Of a stretch of DNA of 64,000 bases, positions 12,330 through 24,611 are shown one piece after another. Each line of letters opens with the position of its first letter. The first letter of the stretch is position 1. This stretch comes from Lentinula raphanica (taxonomy: Eukaryota; Basidiomycota; Agaricomycetes; Agaricales; Omphalotaceae). The stretch spans positions 248,001 to 312,000 of the forward strand of contig JANVFP010000044.1 of assembly GCA_027919835.1 (NCBI GenBank). The letters run 5' to 3'. The notes under the pieces were generated by a model. That model was given only the letters and a program-made list of their open reading frames with translations. It was not told the origin of the DNA and ran no database searches. The position numbers and the translations under genes are program-made.

Positions 12330-13823
12330 TTGGATCCCGTTCGAATGAGGTTAGGGTGAAGTCTGGTGAGGATGAAAGTTAGATAGTGGGGCTGAACTTC
12401 GGTCTCCAGCAACGAAACCAGATTATATAGGAAAATCACTGCAAATCATCTCTTGGCCGGGCCCCCTGCAATAGCCTGCAATGGGTGCGCCAGTGACCAG
12501 GTACGCTGATGGAAAGATTTCAAATCGGTATTCACTCCAAAGAGGAGGCCGACCTAGGCCGACGGGTCCTGGAATCTTATCGTCGATTTCTCGTCCGTTA
12601 CGTCCCGCGGAGTCGAAAGAGTTGGACGCAGAAAATCAAACTCCACAGGTGTCGCTCGAAGGAAGGTTGATACTGCCCAGTCTTGTGCGTTGGAAAAGTG
12701 TTCACTGAGGAAACTGGATCGGCTGAAGATTCACAGTTGATCAGTATGGGTAGGTATGGGTCCGACCCAACTTTCAGGGTTACTTGACAGTTAGTTGTTT
12801 TCCCTGAGTAACTCCTAAATGCGAATCACAACACAACGTGGTATCGATATCTTTTGGGCCTTAACTTTTAGGCTGAAAAGCTTCATGTTCGTGGTTGTGG
12901 CGCTTCTATGACGACGTCCAAATATCCAAACTCCAAAGCGAATCATCCTGATCACAGGCGAGGGGAGCAGCAGCAAGAGTCTTCAGCTTGAGCGAGACTC
13001 ATGATCTATGCGAATGAACTTACGGGGTAGCCCGCCTGCACGATCTCGTAGCAGATTTTCAGGACGACTTGGCGAACTTCTTACAGACAGGAAGGACCTG
13101 CGGCTGCCTTATGCAGTACCAAATCAGCGGTACGGAGTTCAACTTGAAAGTTAGGAGAAGGAGATTGGCTGGGATTGGTCGACGGAGGAGTTCCTGGTAG
13201 CATTCTAATTTCTAGCATAACATCAGTTTAGCTATCTGTTATAGCCTGCGTTGCATTGAGATGGCAGTCACCTCTACGTATACTTAGTTTGCCTCTAGTC
13301 ACCTGGATCATCCTGGATCATCATTGGTCTTGACTCTTCATTGGTGGAAAACTTCGATGCACTACTAGTCGCTTGGCCCGTCAAGATATATATCTATTAT
13401 TCTAGGAGTTTGGACATGACCGACAAGGGAGGATGACCTATGTAGCCGCTGAATATGAATTCTGACTTGAAAGTGGACGGGCCAGGAGCGCTGCAGGAGC
13501 CTTGACCATGATGACGATAAGGTTTGTCAATATTTGGGCGCTTCTTGAATTCGTTGTGAAGTTGTGGCTGTCCGCTGGAACAATATTGTCAATTTGGCAT
13601 CCCGCCCCAGTCCCGCCCTCTTCCTCTTACACTTTGAGGCGCTCCTATAGTCTACAAGGATATTTCTCGCTCTCGTTCATCGTGAGTCTTCATGTATGGT
13701 CCAAACGATAGCGTTTGATGAGTCATCGCGTTTGACAAAGACCCGCGACTCACGCAACTATCTTTAGAGCTAGTAGCGGCGAAGCATGGATGCGAAATAT
13801 TCTCTCATTCCTCTCATTCCATC
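12330..13823. other. Intergenic between divergent genes
   Basis: 1.5 kb between the DUF6534 gene (-) and the MFS transporter (+), so it holds both promoters. A short open frame at 12481-12708 has no family features. The stretch around 13305-13325 carries a small tandem duplication of TGGATCATCC. Confidence 0.5.
12423..12429 (-). promoter_or_regulatory. TATA box of DUF6534 gene copy 1
   Basis: TATATAA on the minus strand, 94 bp upstream of the ATG at 12329. Confidence 0.5.
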
Positions 13824-15849
13824 ATGACTCCAAACATCTCTCGGACGGCTTCGCTCGAGACTGTTGGAGGTACTGGCACTCCTGGAAATGAAAAGAATGA
13901 TAAAGAGATCAGAAAAGATGCTAGCATTGACAACCGTCCGACCGGACAAAATGTCGACGATTTTCCTGATGGTGGCTTAAGGGCATGGTCCATAGTGTTG
14001 GGTGTGAGTCCGCTTTCTCTTTTATAGTCACTCCTTGCTGAAGCTTCAACATTCTAGACTTCCTTATCCGCATTCGCAACGTACGCCGGTTCTTCCCTTC
14101 TCACCAGACTCAGCTAACCATTTCCTAGATTTGGATTCGTCAATTCTTGGGGTGTGAGTCTTTCCTATTGCATCAAAACTAGTACATACTTGCCTCCAGA
14201 CTAACACTCGCGCTCAGGTCTTTCAATCTTACTATGAACAAACGATTTTGAAAGATTCATCACCATCTGACATGTACGTTTTCAGTGTAGTGAGCGGACG
14301 TTAGGTCTTTCTCTGACTCATGATATTTGCATCTGTCAGTGCTTGGATAGGCTCGGTCCAGGTCAGTAAACCACCCCCGTTTGTTGACTGCAGTGATGAA
14401 GCCGCTATTTCTAGTATGCCCTGATATTCTTTCCGGGGCTCGTCACCGGCCGAATGTTCGATATTGGCATTTTCAAAATCCCCTTCGCAGTGGCTAGCGT
14501 CGTCTTAGTTGCAACAAGTATCCTCACGGGTCAATGTACAGAGTATTGGCAATTCATCCTATGTCAAGGAATAGCACTAGGAGTACGTTTATATCGGAGG
14601 TGCTGGCAAACATGACTGAGTTCTTCTTCTCAGTTAGCCTGTGGTACGCTTTTTGGACCGTCTATGGGTATCTTAGGTCATTGGTTCAAAAGGGTATGCT
14701 CGACGTTCGGTCTCTGTGTAACGGCAAGAATGAACGTTCGGGTTTGATATCACTAGAAACGTGGACTTGCCCTTGGAATCAACGCGTGTAGCTCTTCATT
14801 GGGTGGAACCATCATTCCGATTGCTACTAGAAGGCTGCTAGTTGAAGTTGGGTATGTAATTCACATTGTTTTAAAATCACCTTCGTTGATTTGTCCGTCC
14901 TTCAAGTTTTCCTTGGACCATGCGAATCCTAGGGTTCATCATGCTCTTTGTCCTCGCCTTCCCCAATCTACTTCTTGCGCGGCGGCTACCCCCTAAACGA
15001 CTTTCTGGTGGAATGCTCCATTTTGCTGCGTTCAAGTCGGCGCCATACTCGGTTTATTGTGCTTCTTCTCTTGTTGCTTTTCTTGGGCTCTACACCGGTA
15101 CGATTGTCTGATTCTATGTACATCGTCATTGCTTCCTGACTTGGAACCTTCTCTCGACAGTGCTCACTTATATCGATATAAGTGCATCTGCTGCAGGCAT
15201 TGACGAGGACTTCTCTTTCTACCTTGTGTCGATCGCCAACGCTGCCTCTGGGTTCGGACGGATATCATCTGGAATAGCTTGCGACAAAATAGGTACGTTC
15301 AGGTGGTATTTGCTCTGCTGTTCGTTGCGACTAATCGATCACAAGGTGGCATCAACTTCATGGCTCCAATGACGCTAGTAGCAGCGGCATTAACATATGC
15401 TTGGCCGTTTGCTAAGACAAAAGCTGACTATGTTGTCGTTGCGATTATATACGGGTACATTTCCTCATCGTACGCTGCTGGGTATCTATTCACTGACGAT
15501 CGATTCGTGATTCCAGCTTTGCCTCGGGTGTCTACGTTTCTTGTTTTCTCATGCCGGTATACGAAATGTCAGATGTGCACGACATCGGTCGACGAACAGG
15601 AATGATTATGACTATTGGTGCTGTCGGGGCTCTTCTTGGTCCTCCAATATCTGGTGCTATCAACGCAAATACTGGAGGTTATACTGCCGTGGGATATTAC
15701 GCAGGTATTCTCTGTCCAATCCTCACCAGTACCATGACCTGATTGAGCCCGATATTCACCCTATGCTAGGTTCGATGATCATTGTCGCCTCGGCGCTCAT
15801 GTTTCTTACTCGACACTTGTACCTCGGACAACTACGGGGCAAGTTCTGA
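13824..15849 (+). CDS. MFS transporter, monocarboxylate-porter type
   Basis: Predicted 12-helix plasma-membrane carrier of the monocarboxylate porter (MCT/MCH-like) family. In fungi these carry small organic acids, riboflavin-like compounds or unknown metabolites. The cytosolic N-terminus ends in DFPDGGLRAWSIVLG, the classic entry to helix 1 in this family. Next come FGFVNSWGVFQSYYE, IAWIGSVQYALIFFPGLVTG, LGHWFKRKRGLALGINAC, SSLGGTIIPI, the second-half helices (LTYIDISASAAGIDEDFSFY, NAASGFGRISSGIACDKIG) and GRRTGMIMTIGAVGALLGPP. All exons join in frame over short introns, including one of about 70 nt after HWFKR. It ends RHLYLGQLRGKF. It looks functional. The substrate is not determinable from sequence. 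Confidence 0.88.
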
Positions 15850-16374
15850 ACACGGTTTCGTCAGTAACACTTCTAGGACCCATCACTACTACGACACCAC
15901 TACGAATTACGACGACTGCATCTCCAGTCATAGATGCAATCCTTAGACGACTTCACCCATCCTAATTCTCCGGAGCGTCTCCCCTAAACCCAAATGCCCT
16001 GCTCATAGTAGCTGCTTACTCGTCATTTAGAGTCTACTGTACGTATCTCCATATTCTTGAAGCATATCTTATGAGCATAATACATAGCAGTGATGTCATC
16101 CACGAGTTGTCAGAGCTAGAAAGTGTTAAGGTTTTGTCAATGTCAGACGGGCTTCCGAGGGCGCATCAGTAAGAGGAAGGTAGTTTCCGCTCATTTCCAA
16201 CCGAGAGTTCTCAGCTGCAATAGTTCGGGAAGCCGTCGCGAACTTTGATTCCAGATGAAAGTTGGCTGCTACCACACGTTCGCGTGGGGAGGCCTTATAT
16301 ATCAGAGCCCATTCTCAGCTGTTCTTGAAATAAAGAGCCACCCCAAGCAAATCACGTTCATGCATAGCAAAGAC
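15850..16374. other. Intergenic, GST promoter side
   Basis: About 0.5 kb between the MFS stop and the GST start, on the same strand. It holds the MFS 3' UTR and the GST promoter with its TATA box. Confidence 0.5.
16296..16302 (+). promoter_or_regulatory. TATA box of the GST gene
   Basis: TATATAT 73 bp before the chosen ATG at 16375. Because the TATA lies inside a longer open frame, the upstream in-frame ATG at 16255 is unlikely to be the start. Confidence 0.55.
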
Positions 16375-17229
16375 ATGGTCCTCAAGCTCTACTCTAGCAC
16401 GATTTCCACCTCCGCTCAACGCGTTGTTTGTGTCCTTGCCGAAAAGCAAATTCCGTTCGAGGTCGTCGAGGTGGACATCCTCAAAAGCGAGAACAAGGAA
16501 CCGGCGTACAAGGAGATGCAGCCTTGGGGATTGCTTCCTGTTTTGGTGAGTGGTCAGAGGCAATTGATCATTGATGTGCCCTGTAACACATGATGTTCAT
16601 ACAGGAAGAAGAGAACGGTTTTCGTCTGTATGAAAGTCGCGCTATCTGTCGGTACATTGCAGAGAAATACGCGGATAGAGGGACACAGTTGATTCCCGTC
16701 GCTACGGATCTCGAAGCGAGGGGTTTGTTCGAGCAAGGTCTGGCAATAGAAGCAGGCACTACCGACCCCTGTGTTTTCGCGGCGCTGAACGAAAAGCTTT
16801 TCAAGCCGTGAGTCGTCTCCACCTCCTGCGAGCAAATGATACTCACCCACCTCATATTTGAAAGAGTCAAGTATGGAGCAACATGCGATGACGAATTGTA
16901 CAATGTCTTGCTCAAACGCGTCGAACTCGTTCTGGATGTATATGAAATTATTCTGAGCAAACAGAAGTATATTGGAGGAAATGTGAGTGAATCGTAATCC
17001 AACCTCTATACTCACGCACTGAGTACTGATTGACAATGGTTAGCAATATACACTTGCGGATATCTATCACCTTCCCAACGGGTTTGCGTTGCAAGCTCAT
17101 TGCGGTGAACAGGTATTTTTGTCACCAAAGAGGCCAAATGTCGCACGATGGTGGACGGAGATCACTGAAAGAGATGCTTGGAAACTGGTGGGAGATTTGA
17201 ACAAGCAGGGAGTGCACACGTTTGAGTGA
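16375..17229 (+). CDS. Glutathione S-transferase, phi-class (GSTF-like)
   Basis: Cytosolic enzyme that conjugates or transfers glutathione in detoxification and redox metabolism. Four exons; the first is 16375..16545 and the second starts at 16605. The N-terminal thioredoxin-fold domain reads MVLKLYSSTISTSAQRV. The serine in the STS stretch is in the position of the catalytic Ser of phi-class enzymes. GSH-binding elements QPWGLLPVL (cis-Pro) and LYESRAICRYIAEKYA follow. The C-terminal helical domain carries LADIYHLPNG and PNVARWWTEITERDAWK. Residues match plant/fungal phi class better than Ure2p-like or omega classes. It ends at TGA 17229. Its neighbour upstream is an MFS carrier on the same strand. 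Confidence 0.92.
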
Positions 17230-17393
17230 GGGAGATATCAGATGAGGCTTGCCATCGCATCAGGTACAGATAGAATTACACAATACACAATGACCTAGAT
17301 TCTAGCTACGTCGAAAAAGTATAAGATCGTTCTTCATACTACCTTTGGATTGGTGCCAAATATGTCGGTATGAGATATGTTACTCCTTAGCAG

Positions 17394-18312
17394 TCATGTA
17401 AAAATGACCTCAACGTCCAACGACTGTTTCTCTTGCCATGCATCCCACATATCTCGATAGTAGTACCTGCTATGATCGAGGAGATTGTCGTTTGTTCGAT
17501 ACGCTTTTTTGTTGGGTATGAGCCTCGATATTCGATGAATCTCACGTTTTTCAGCCGGAGTGTAGGCCTCTTTGAGCCGAGCAGCTGCCAATAACTCCAG
17601 TAGGGGCTGAATTCGCAAAGATCATCAATATTTCTTGCGTAGTCAGACAAGTAATAAGTGAACGCACTTGGTCAGGGTATGTCATTCGGTGCCATTTACA
17701 AAATGCCTTCGTCGGAAGGTGATAAACATTCATCTCTTGCTTCCCAGCACCGCTTGGACTTGTGTTCATTCTAGTTTCTGGAAGAGGTGGAAGTGCAGGT
17801 TGATATGACGAGATGACTGGAATGCGCTCTTCATAAGCGTTCTTGGCTTCCAAACTAGAGGGACAAGGAGCACTGAATCGTGCGTCTAGGCTCTGCAGTT
17901 TCCTGCGGTATATCTTGGCAGAATGCCAATATCGTTGTTCTGCCTCTGGTGTAGGGTATGTAGAGTAAGGAGAAGGTTTTTGAGACCACCAGGGAACTAG
18001 GAGATGCTCAAGTCGAGCAAAGAGTGATCTGAACACAGCCCGGAAAAAGAGGAAGGAGTTCACAAGATGTCCCAAACATAGTCCTATATCTCGAGCTCTG
18101 TAGCGCACAAATCCCAGTGAAAGTCGAGGGGAAGTCGTAAGGAAAATGCTCGAGAAATTGCGGCCCAGTGTCTTAGATATAGTGCTCGCTACATCGTGGC
18201 TATAACGCTTGATATTCGGGTTGTGGTAAGCTAAGAGGGCGACAACGACAGCGGAAGTAGAGAAGTAGTTGCTCTCTAAGCGCAATACACTCGAGTCTAG
18301 ATGTAGAGCCAT
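17394..18312 (-). CDS. Hypothetical protein, 285 aa
   Basis: No family recognised. Two exons (18312..17668 and 17606..17394) join in frame over a 61-nt GT-AG intron and give 285 aa. The first 110 residues have moderately hydrophobic stretches (SAVVVALLAYHN, GLCLGHLVNSFLFFRAVF) that may be membrane-associated. The rest is basic and proline-containing (EAEQRYWHSAKIYRRKLQSL, PALPPLPETRMN). It ends in a charged helical tail (AARLKEAYTPAEKREIHRIS, YYYRDMWDAWQEKQSLDV). The length of continuous frame with a matching intron supports a real gene. It is convergent with the GST gene, 164 bp away. Confidence 0.6.
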
Positions 18313-19203
18313 AACGGTAGGCCAGGATGAATGTGAGGGAGCAGGAGCTGATTTTGCGGTAGTTGTCCATCAACTAAGGAGCGGGGGTAATAGCTGGATA
18401 CTGAACCGTGACGGCTATTCATGGTTGAAGAGGCTTTTTTGCCTTCAGACCCGATGTGTACAATGATAATGACACGCGTTTGAAGCATGTTTGAAGCATG
18501 GTAGGGAGTGGGCACTGGGCAACCTGTTGCCCTGGGGCCTAAAACGTTCAAGGTTCGAACCTGGTTCGAACTTTGAACCGACATGAAGGCTCGAAAAAGC
18601 GCCATGGCGCTTATTTGACATAATCGGCTCGACATCTCGACACAACTTGTCTGCTTCCTTTCCCATCATATACGCTGTAACCGAGCTCAAGCATTATGCA
18701 GTTCCATTCATCGGAAACAGCTCTGGAGGCATCTTGGTGATACACTCCTGTGTTTTCATACATACTTAGTGAAGAGGACATGACGTGCACTTCGTTTACG
18801 GGAAATTGGAATTGACCCATTGAATCTGATACATCAGACACGGTAGTAGGAAGGAGGAAGAGAGGACTGCGAGAGGGCAAATATCTGCAAACATCCGACA
18901 TTATGATTGTCCGAATCGACCAATTTTGTCCATTTTTCAGGCCTTGAAAACCCCGCTCCTGAGGAAAGCTTACTGCGAGGAGATGAGATGAGTAATCGGA
19001 AGCTGGGACTACGCTCGACATCGACGTCTGACAAACGCTTGATGCATTGAATCCAATCGCGTCGGTGCTAGCATCTATGTGCGTCGCCGGATATCGATGC
19101 AGACAAAGATTTGAATGAACTGGTTAGAGTAACATTTCCTGGCTATACATGCGACATTATAACTTCCATTTCTTCTATGACCTTGTGTCTTCTATCCGAT
19201 CTC
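18313..19203. other. Intergenic; no supported gene
   Basis: An open minus-strand frame at 18611-19021 has no recognisable motif. The stretch 18551-18580 carries overlapping palindromes (GGTTCGAACC, TTCGAA). A short tandem duplication of TTTGAAGCATG sits near 18478-18500. Confidence 0.45.
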
Positions 19204-21524
19204 TCAAATCTGTTGTTCCGAATCCTTATGTTGTCTGAAATACTCGAAATTGTCCCGCAACTGTTGAAGGAACGAATCCAATCCCTCGAATCGAGGTACG
19301 AATTTGCACTGGAACTCTGGTATAGGGCTTTTCGGAATTCTAGGTGTCAATATCGAGGAAAACTGGTAGTGCATTTCATAACTTACTTGACTGTATCCAG
19401 AGTATGCCTTGCCAGGTCAATTTTGCACTCTACGGGCTTGATATCCACCGCCCATAAGATGGTACATATACCAATGAATAGTGCGTTATCAGCGACATGT
19501 TTTCCTACACATTTCCTATAAAGAATATTTAGCAAAGGACAAACGGCTTGAAAGTTCAGAGAACCTACCTTCTTCCGAATCCGTAGGAGCTGTGCCCATC
19601 TTCATTTTCATATTCAGGCTTGATTTCCAGCTCGTCTCCCTTCTCGGTTTGTTGAAGGAAACGCTCAGGACGGAAGTCTTCGACATCAGGACCATACACT
19701 TCTTTATCGTAATTCATTCCCCTTTCGAACAATCAACCGACTACATTTGGAGGGCATACAATTCGACTCACCATAAGTTTTCGAATACTGCGGCACCTTT
19801 CGGAATGAAGTAATCCCCATAACGATCGTCCTACAACGAAAGCTGTCGGCGTTATACACCAAAAGGACGAGGACGGTACCATACCTCCAATGCAATACGA
19901 GGCACAACTACTGGCAGCGGCGGGTTCCATCTAAGTATCTAATCGAGTTATCAGCAAAGTTGATCGTACATGAGCTGACTCCGTGAGTATACCTCTTTGA
20001 CGACAGCTCTAATGTAAGGAAGGTTCATCATATCGGAGAAGTTCGGATTCTGGGTTCTCCCTATGACTCGATCGAGCTCTTCGTGAGCTTTCTGCTGAAC
20101 TTCCGGATACAAAGTCATAGCAAAGATAAAGTATGCAAGAGTAGTGCTTGTCTGCAATTCAGATAAGCATACGGTAATCATCATTGGGCGGCAATGGAAA
20201 TCAGGACGCACAGTTTCAAGAGCAGCTACACTGAATGGGGTATGGTGAGCTTTGAGTTGTTTCCACTGAAAGAATGAAGAACGACTTACGAAACAACGCC
20301 AGTAACCCACCATTTCTCTTCATCCGTCAGATTACCACCCAAGCTAGTGTCTGTCAATCTTGCGCAAAGACTCTCTCGGTTGTCATCGTTCTTCAACTGC
20401 CAATCAATCACTTGTTAGATATATTTCGATTGAGCACAAAGCACACTACCCACCGCTTCCTCGTAGTAAGTCTGGAAAGCTTTGCTCATGTCCTTACGAT
20501 CCCTCATTGCATCCCGCTTCCACGGCGCGAGAAACTCAGGTACATGTTCGAGTATAGGGAAAGCATCTACAAGGTAAGATCCTGGATACACGGAGCTAGT
20601 GAAACGATGCCCGATGTTGGCTAGAGATTGCAGTATATCAGAAGTCAGGAGAAGCTTATCCGGCGACGCGGATACTGTGACCGCCGGCTTGCCTTCCTGA
20701 CTGGAAGGAAGGAAGGAGGCATTGACTGATTTCCTGCCATATATGACTGATAGCATAGTTGCCGCTGATCTGTAGAAAAGGACCATCGGACTCAACGGCT
20801 TGGATCGCAACAGAAAAAATCTCACGCGTTTAGCTTTTCGCGTAGGGTTGAGGAATGATCAAAGAGTAGCTTCTGCACGAGGATGACGGCCTCTTCAGTT
20901 TGAACAGGGTGGTACTGTACAGCAGCTTGATTATTCAGAACCTCGTGAGTCGCACGACGCATGTTTTGCCATCTGCAATAATGATTAGGGCAGTCAATGA
21001 TCTTCAGCTTCGGCGAAGGGAAAGGTCCAGGAGCAAACTAGTTACGTACGTTCTGGTGTAGCCTGTAAATGGCATAGCCATATCTCCACCTGTCGAGCGA
21101 TTAGTATGTTCGTTTTCGTTGTTCATCGACCACACTCACCCAGGTACTCGCACACGATATGGCGGGGTCTATGTGAATACATTGCAGACCGTCGTTCCAG
21201 GATCTCCAGAGCTGCGCGTCGTGAGTTTATCACTATAAGGTCTTGCCCACCCATGTTCAAGTAAGTAAGAGGTCCTAATATCGAAGGTCATGAGTCGTGA
21301 ACCAAGTGCGCAGATTTCAACACATATTTACCATATTCGTACTTCCATTTTGTCAACAGCCGCCATATTTGACCCTCGCCCGCAACTTGAGGTAAGTTAC
21401 CGACGATAGGCCAGCCGCGCGGACCTGGTGGCAGATTTCGACGGTTTCGATTCGAGTTCCGCATACGCCGGACCAACAGCAGTACGAGGACGGCAGCGAC
21501 TGCCCAAAGTGTGTAACGATGCAT
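19204..21524 (-). CDS. Cytochrome P450 no. 1
   Basis: ER-anchored heme monooxygenase, similar in layout to the large agaricomycete families annotated as O-methylsterigmatocystin oxidoreductase-like. The N-terminal anchor (WAVAAVLVLLLVRRM) and proline hinge (NLPPGPRGWPIVGNLPQ) are present. The I-helix is AALETTSTTLAYF, split by an intron. The K-helix ExxR is EILRWNPPLPVVVPR and the PERF region is DFRPERFLQQ. The heme loop YGFGRRKCVGKHVAD carries the cysteine ligand and is split by an intron. The C-terminal part PIPEFQCKFVPRFEG ends at 19204. It is intron-rich, and every joint examined kept the frame, so it looks functional. ATG 21524 was chosen because the longer frame upstream starts with GTG and overlaps a TATA box. 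The substrate is unknown. It is the first of a series of oxidative genes. Confidence 0.9.
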
Positions 21525-22743
21525 GATCACAAGGATATGAAAAGAGGTGAAAGACGCGATAAGGATGGAAGTTGGTGCCACTCCTTATAAACGATTCAAG
21601 CTTGTAAAAAAACCCATCATTCACGATTGTTCCTTGCAAAAGATCTATTTCAGGTAATAACCCCCCGCTCCTATGCAGTACCGTTTTTCGCAAAAAAGAC
21701 CGTGTAATTGGAGGTCGCTCTTTGACTGCGTCGATTGAACTGGTTCGCTTCTCCCGTCCCATCTATAGCGATCACAGCCTTCAGTTTTCTCTGTAAAAGT
21801 GACTTCCTTCCCATTCGCGGGTGGAAGTGAACGAATTTGAGTTTCGTGATAGAAAACCGTTGACGACTTCGCAAGAATCGAGTTGAGGTGACAGCGCCCT
21901 TCGGCTGCAAGTACAATATGTTGCTTGGTCGCGCGCGCACAAATATCCCAAGAGGGTATGTACGATGAATACTGAGGGAAGGATAGAGCTGTGTGATCAT
22001 AATCGCCGACGCGGATCTTGTATGACCCCAGGGCATGAAATCAAAATGCATGTGTATGCAGGTTTTGGCAATGAGAAACAAATGGACCGTGGTTGTACCT
22101 GGTAGTAGCAGTTAAAGAAATTTCAGGGAACGGACGTTTTGGCCGCGGGCGTTCCGAACTATCTCAGTAGAGATAACCCATATAAGGTATCAAAGCCGAT
22201 GTGGATTATCTCAATCGAATCAGATTGCGCCAGTTTCTTTACTACTGACTCCCGTCTTGCCAGAACAAATTTCATGTATTCATTCAGATTGCCATACGGT
22301 GTTCTACAACATCATGGCCCTTCACACAATGACCCGGACCTGGATGCGTGATGAACAGGTTTACTCCGACACTCACTTTGGCTTGATCGGTTCGAGATTG
22401 CCTTTCATTCGGTGCAGCGATACTCAGCATTAACAGTATCCCATTCGTATATGGTATTTTTACCTGGTGCTCGGAACACCAGTGTGTGTGAAAACGATGA
22501 CCATATTGAACTTCGTCACACAATGCACTGCACACTGAACAGCGACAGGTGATTGCAAAAGACCAGTAATTTCTATCTCTGATTCATATGCTCATGAGTC
22601 CGAACATATTCTGAATGATCATCATTGAATTTCAATCACACCATGACACAATTAGTAGAACAGGAAAACAGGATATGATATTACATTAAATGACCCTATA
22701 ACGCAAAATACCGAAAGAAAGTGGTAGCAAATGAACGACAGAG
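21525..22743. other. Intergenic, no supported gene
   Basis: Promoter of P450 no. 1 plus the 3' region of the first BBE-like gene. An open frame at 21671-22081 (-) is long, but shows no family motif or splice support. Confidence 0.45.
21583..21591 (-). promoter_or_regulatory. TATA box of P450 no. 1
   Basis: TTTATAAGG on the minus strand, about 60 bp upstream of the ATG at 21524. Confidence 0.55.
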
Positions 22744-24611
22744 TTATAGTCCGAGGGGTCCTTGAGTGTGTTCAACGTTGAATCTTGAATAAAAACATTA
22801 GGTGAGTGAACACATGAAAATGCAGGACAGTTGTACCTGGTAGGATCATATTTCGCGTAGACTTCCTTCAAGAAATCATACCCGCTATAAGTTGCAAGTA
22901 CTTGTTGATTGGCATCTGCCTCATTAAGGAAGAACGGTAATCCAGGAGTGCTTGGGGCACTGTTTTAACAGTATTAGCATGTGAGAAACCATTGAATGTA
23001 CCCAACACTCACCTGTCAATCCAGAATTGTCTTCCTTGTTCGACATTGTCCGGAGGTTGGGTAACGTTTGCGAGATAGGTTACCTGGAATAAAATCTCGT
23101 GATACCCTCCCGATCCAAGGGGTGGAACGATGGGATTGGTCCCCTTCTCATAACCGGCCTGTATTTGTGTTTGAGGTACAGGCGAGAAATCGAGAAGCGT
23201 GAAAGCAATGTCGGTTGAAGAAGCGAAGTTTTCTGTGAAATTATTGTACAGTCGGTAAGTCTCCAGATACTGTTCGATCGAGGCGTTGACGGGAACACCG
23301 CTCAAAGCGCTAGCGGCGAAGAGTGTGCCCAATCCGTCCGGGAAAGTGACCGCCTCAAGGAGATCAAGGTATGATAATGGTTGGGGCGCAGCAGATGTAA
23401 ATGGAATGGAAAGGAACTCGGCGAAGGATTGGTTGAAAGCAGCTTCAGTTCCGTTGTAGACTAGAATGGCATCGAGCTCAATCTCGGTACTTGAATCCCC
23501 TTCCCATGTTGTGCGAATGGTAGTAGCCAGAACTATTAGTTCAAGGTAATCAATGTCTGCTCCCTTCAATGCAAGGATCAATTGCAAATACCTGCGTTGG
23601 GATCAGTCGTATCGTGGATGAAATGTGCAAGTGCGGCAAGAAGGGCTTCTGATGAGGAGTTGGGATACTATGGGAAAATCAGATTTATGCATAGAAACAT
23701 GAACGTTGAGATTACTTACCACGAACAGACCCCCAAACCAGCGTTTTTCGTCCTCCGTCCCGGTATCAACTGCCCTGACGACATATTTTGTCACGATACC
23801 GAAACGATTCCCTCCGCCTTTTAATGCTTTGAACAGGTCTGAGTATTCGTTGTCCACAGTTGCTGTTACCAGAGTGCCATTGACGAGAACGACATCGAGT
23901 GACACATAATTATCGGCCGCATAACCTTGCGCCGGAGATAAATAGCTGATACCACCACCAAGAAGGAGACCAGTGCCAACGGTACTGCAGTAGAATGTGA
24001 GCCCTGGTTCGGGTATTCAGATGATAGAATCGTACGCGATACGCCCTCCAACAGGCGAAACTCCGTATTGCTGAAGAATGGATGATGCATCACCCCAATG
24101 AATACCGGGTTCCAGAGTGATTGTATTACACTCTGCATCATAAGAGGTCGAATTCATATTGATGAAGGAGATAAGTACTCCATTCTCAACGCTGCCAGTA
24201 AAAGATCATGATCAGTCAGACAGGACTCTGATGACTTTCTACAGAGATGGCTCACGTATTCCATCCTGTCATTCCACTATGTCCGCCAGCCTGAACCGCA
24301 TAATCAGCTCCATTTTGGAAGATCACTTTCATCGCGGTCTGCACATCCTGAGTGGAATTTGGAAAAACGATACAGGTAGGCTGGAAGTTTTCTTCATCGT
24401 TGAAAGTGCTCCAAGCAAAGTTTGCGCCGATGCTGTATTCTGGACCTGAAGATTGGGTTTGGACCATAGAAGTTCCTAAGCTGCTCTGGAGCTGGGAACA
24501 AGCATCCGCGGCAGTGACGGCAGCTGCAGGACTCGTAGCGTTCGAGCTAGTGTTGGCTGCGCTGCAACACAATGCAGTAGCAAGGAGAAGTAACGCAGAC
24601 ACTGGGACCAT
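22744..24611 (-). CDS. Secreted BBE-like FAD-linked oxidoreductase (copy 1)
   Basis: Vanillyl-alcohol-oxidase/berberine-bridge-fold flavoprotein. Fungal relatives oxidise alcohols, sugars or alkaloid-type substrates using covalently bound FAD and O2. It has a signal peptide (MVPVSALLLLATALCCSAA). The PCMH FAD-binding domain has PTCIVFPNSTQDVQTAMKVI, YAVQAGGHSGMTGWN (the His is the expected 8-alpha flavin link), GGRIATVGTGLLLGGGISYL and LFKALKGGGNRFGIVTKY. The C-terminal BBE tail is NEADANQQVL...YSGYDFLKEVYAKYDP and ends EHTQGPLGL. Several N-x-S/T sites fit secretion. All short introns keep the frame and no break was seen. It is paralogous to the gene at 30651..32570, with the same orientation and the same C-terminus (GPLGL). 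Confidence 0.92.

Noticed and set aside
12481..12708. 75-aa open frame between divergent genes
   Set aside because: No motif, no intron, low-complexity Pro/Arg composition.
18541..18590. GGTTCGAACC palindromes resembling a tRNA T-loop
   Set aside because: Pure palindromic repeats with no cloverleaf.
18611..19021. 136-aa minus-strand frame
   Set aside because: No motif. The repeats and palindromes nearby and the lack of splice structure make it likely to be chance.
21671..22081. 136-aa minus-strand frame upstream of P450 no. 1
   Set aside because: No family features; it lies within and upstream of the P450 promoter.
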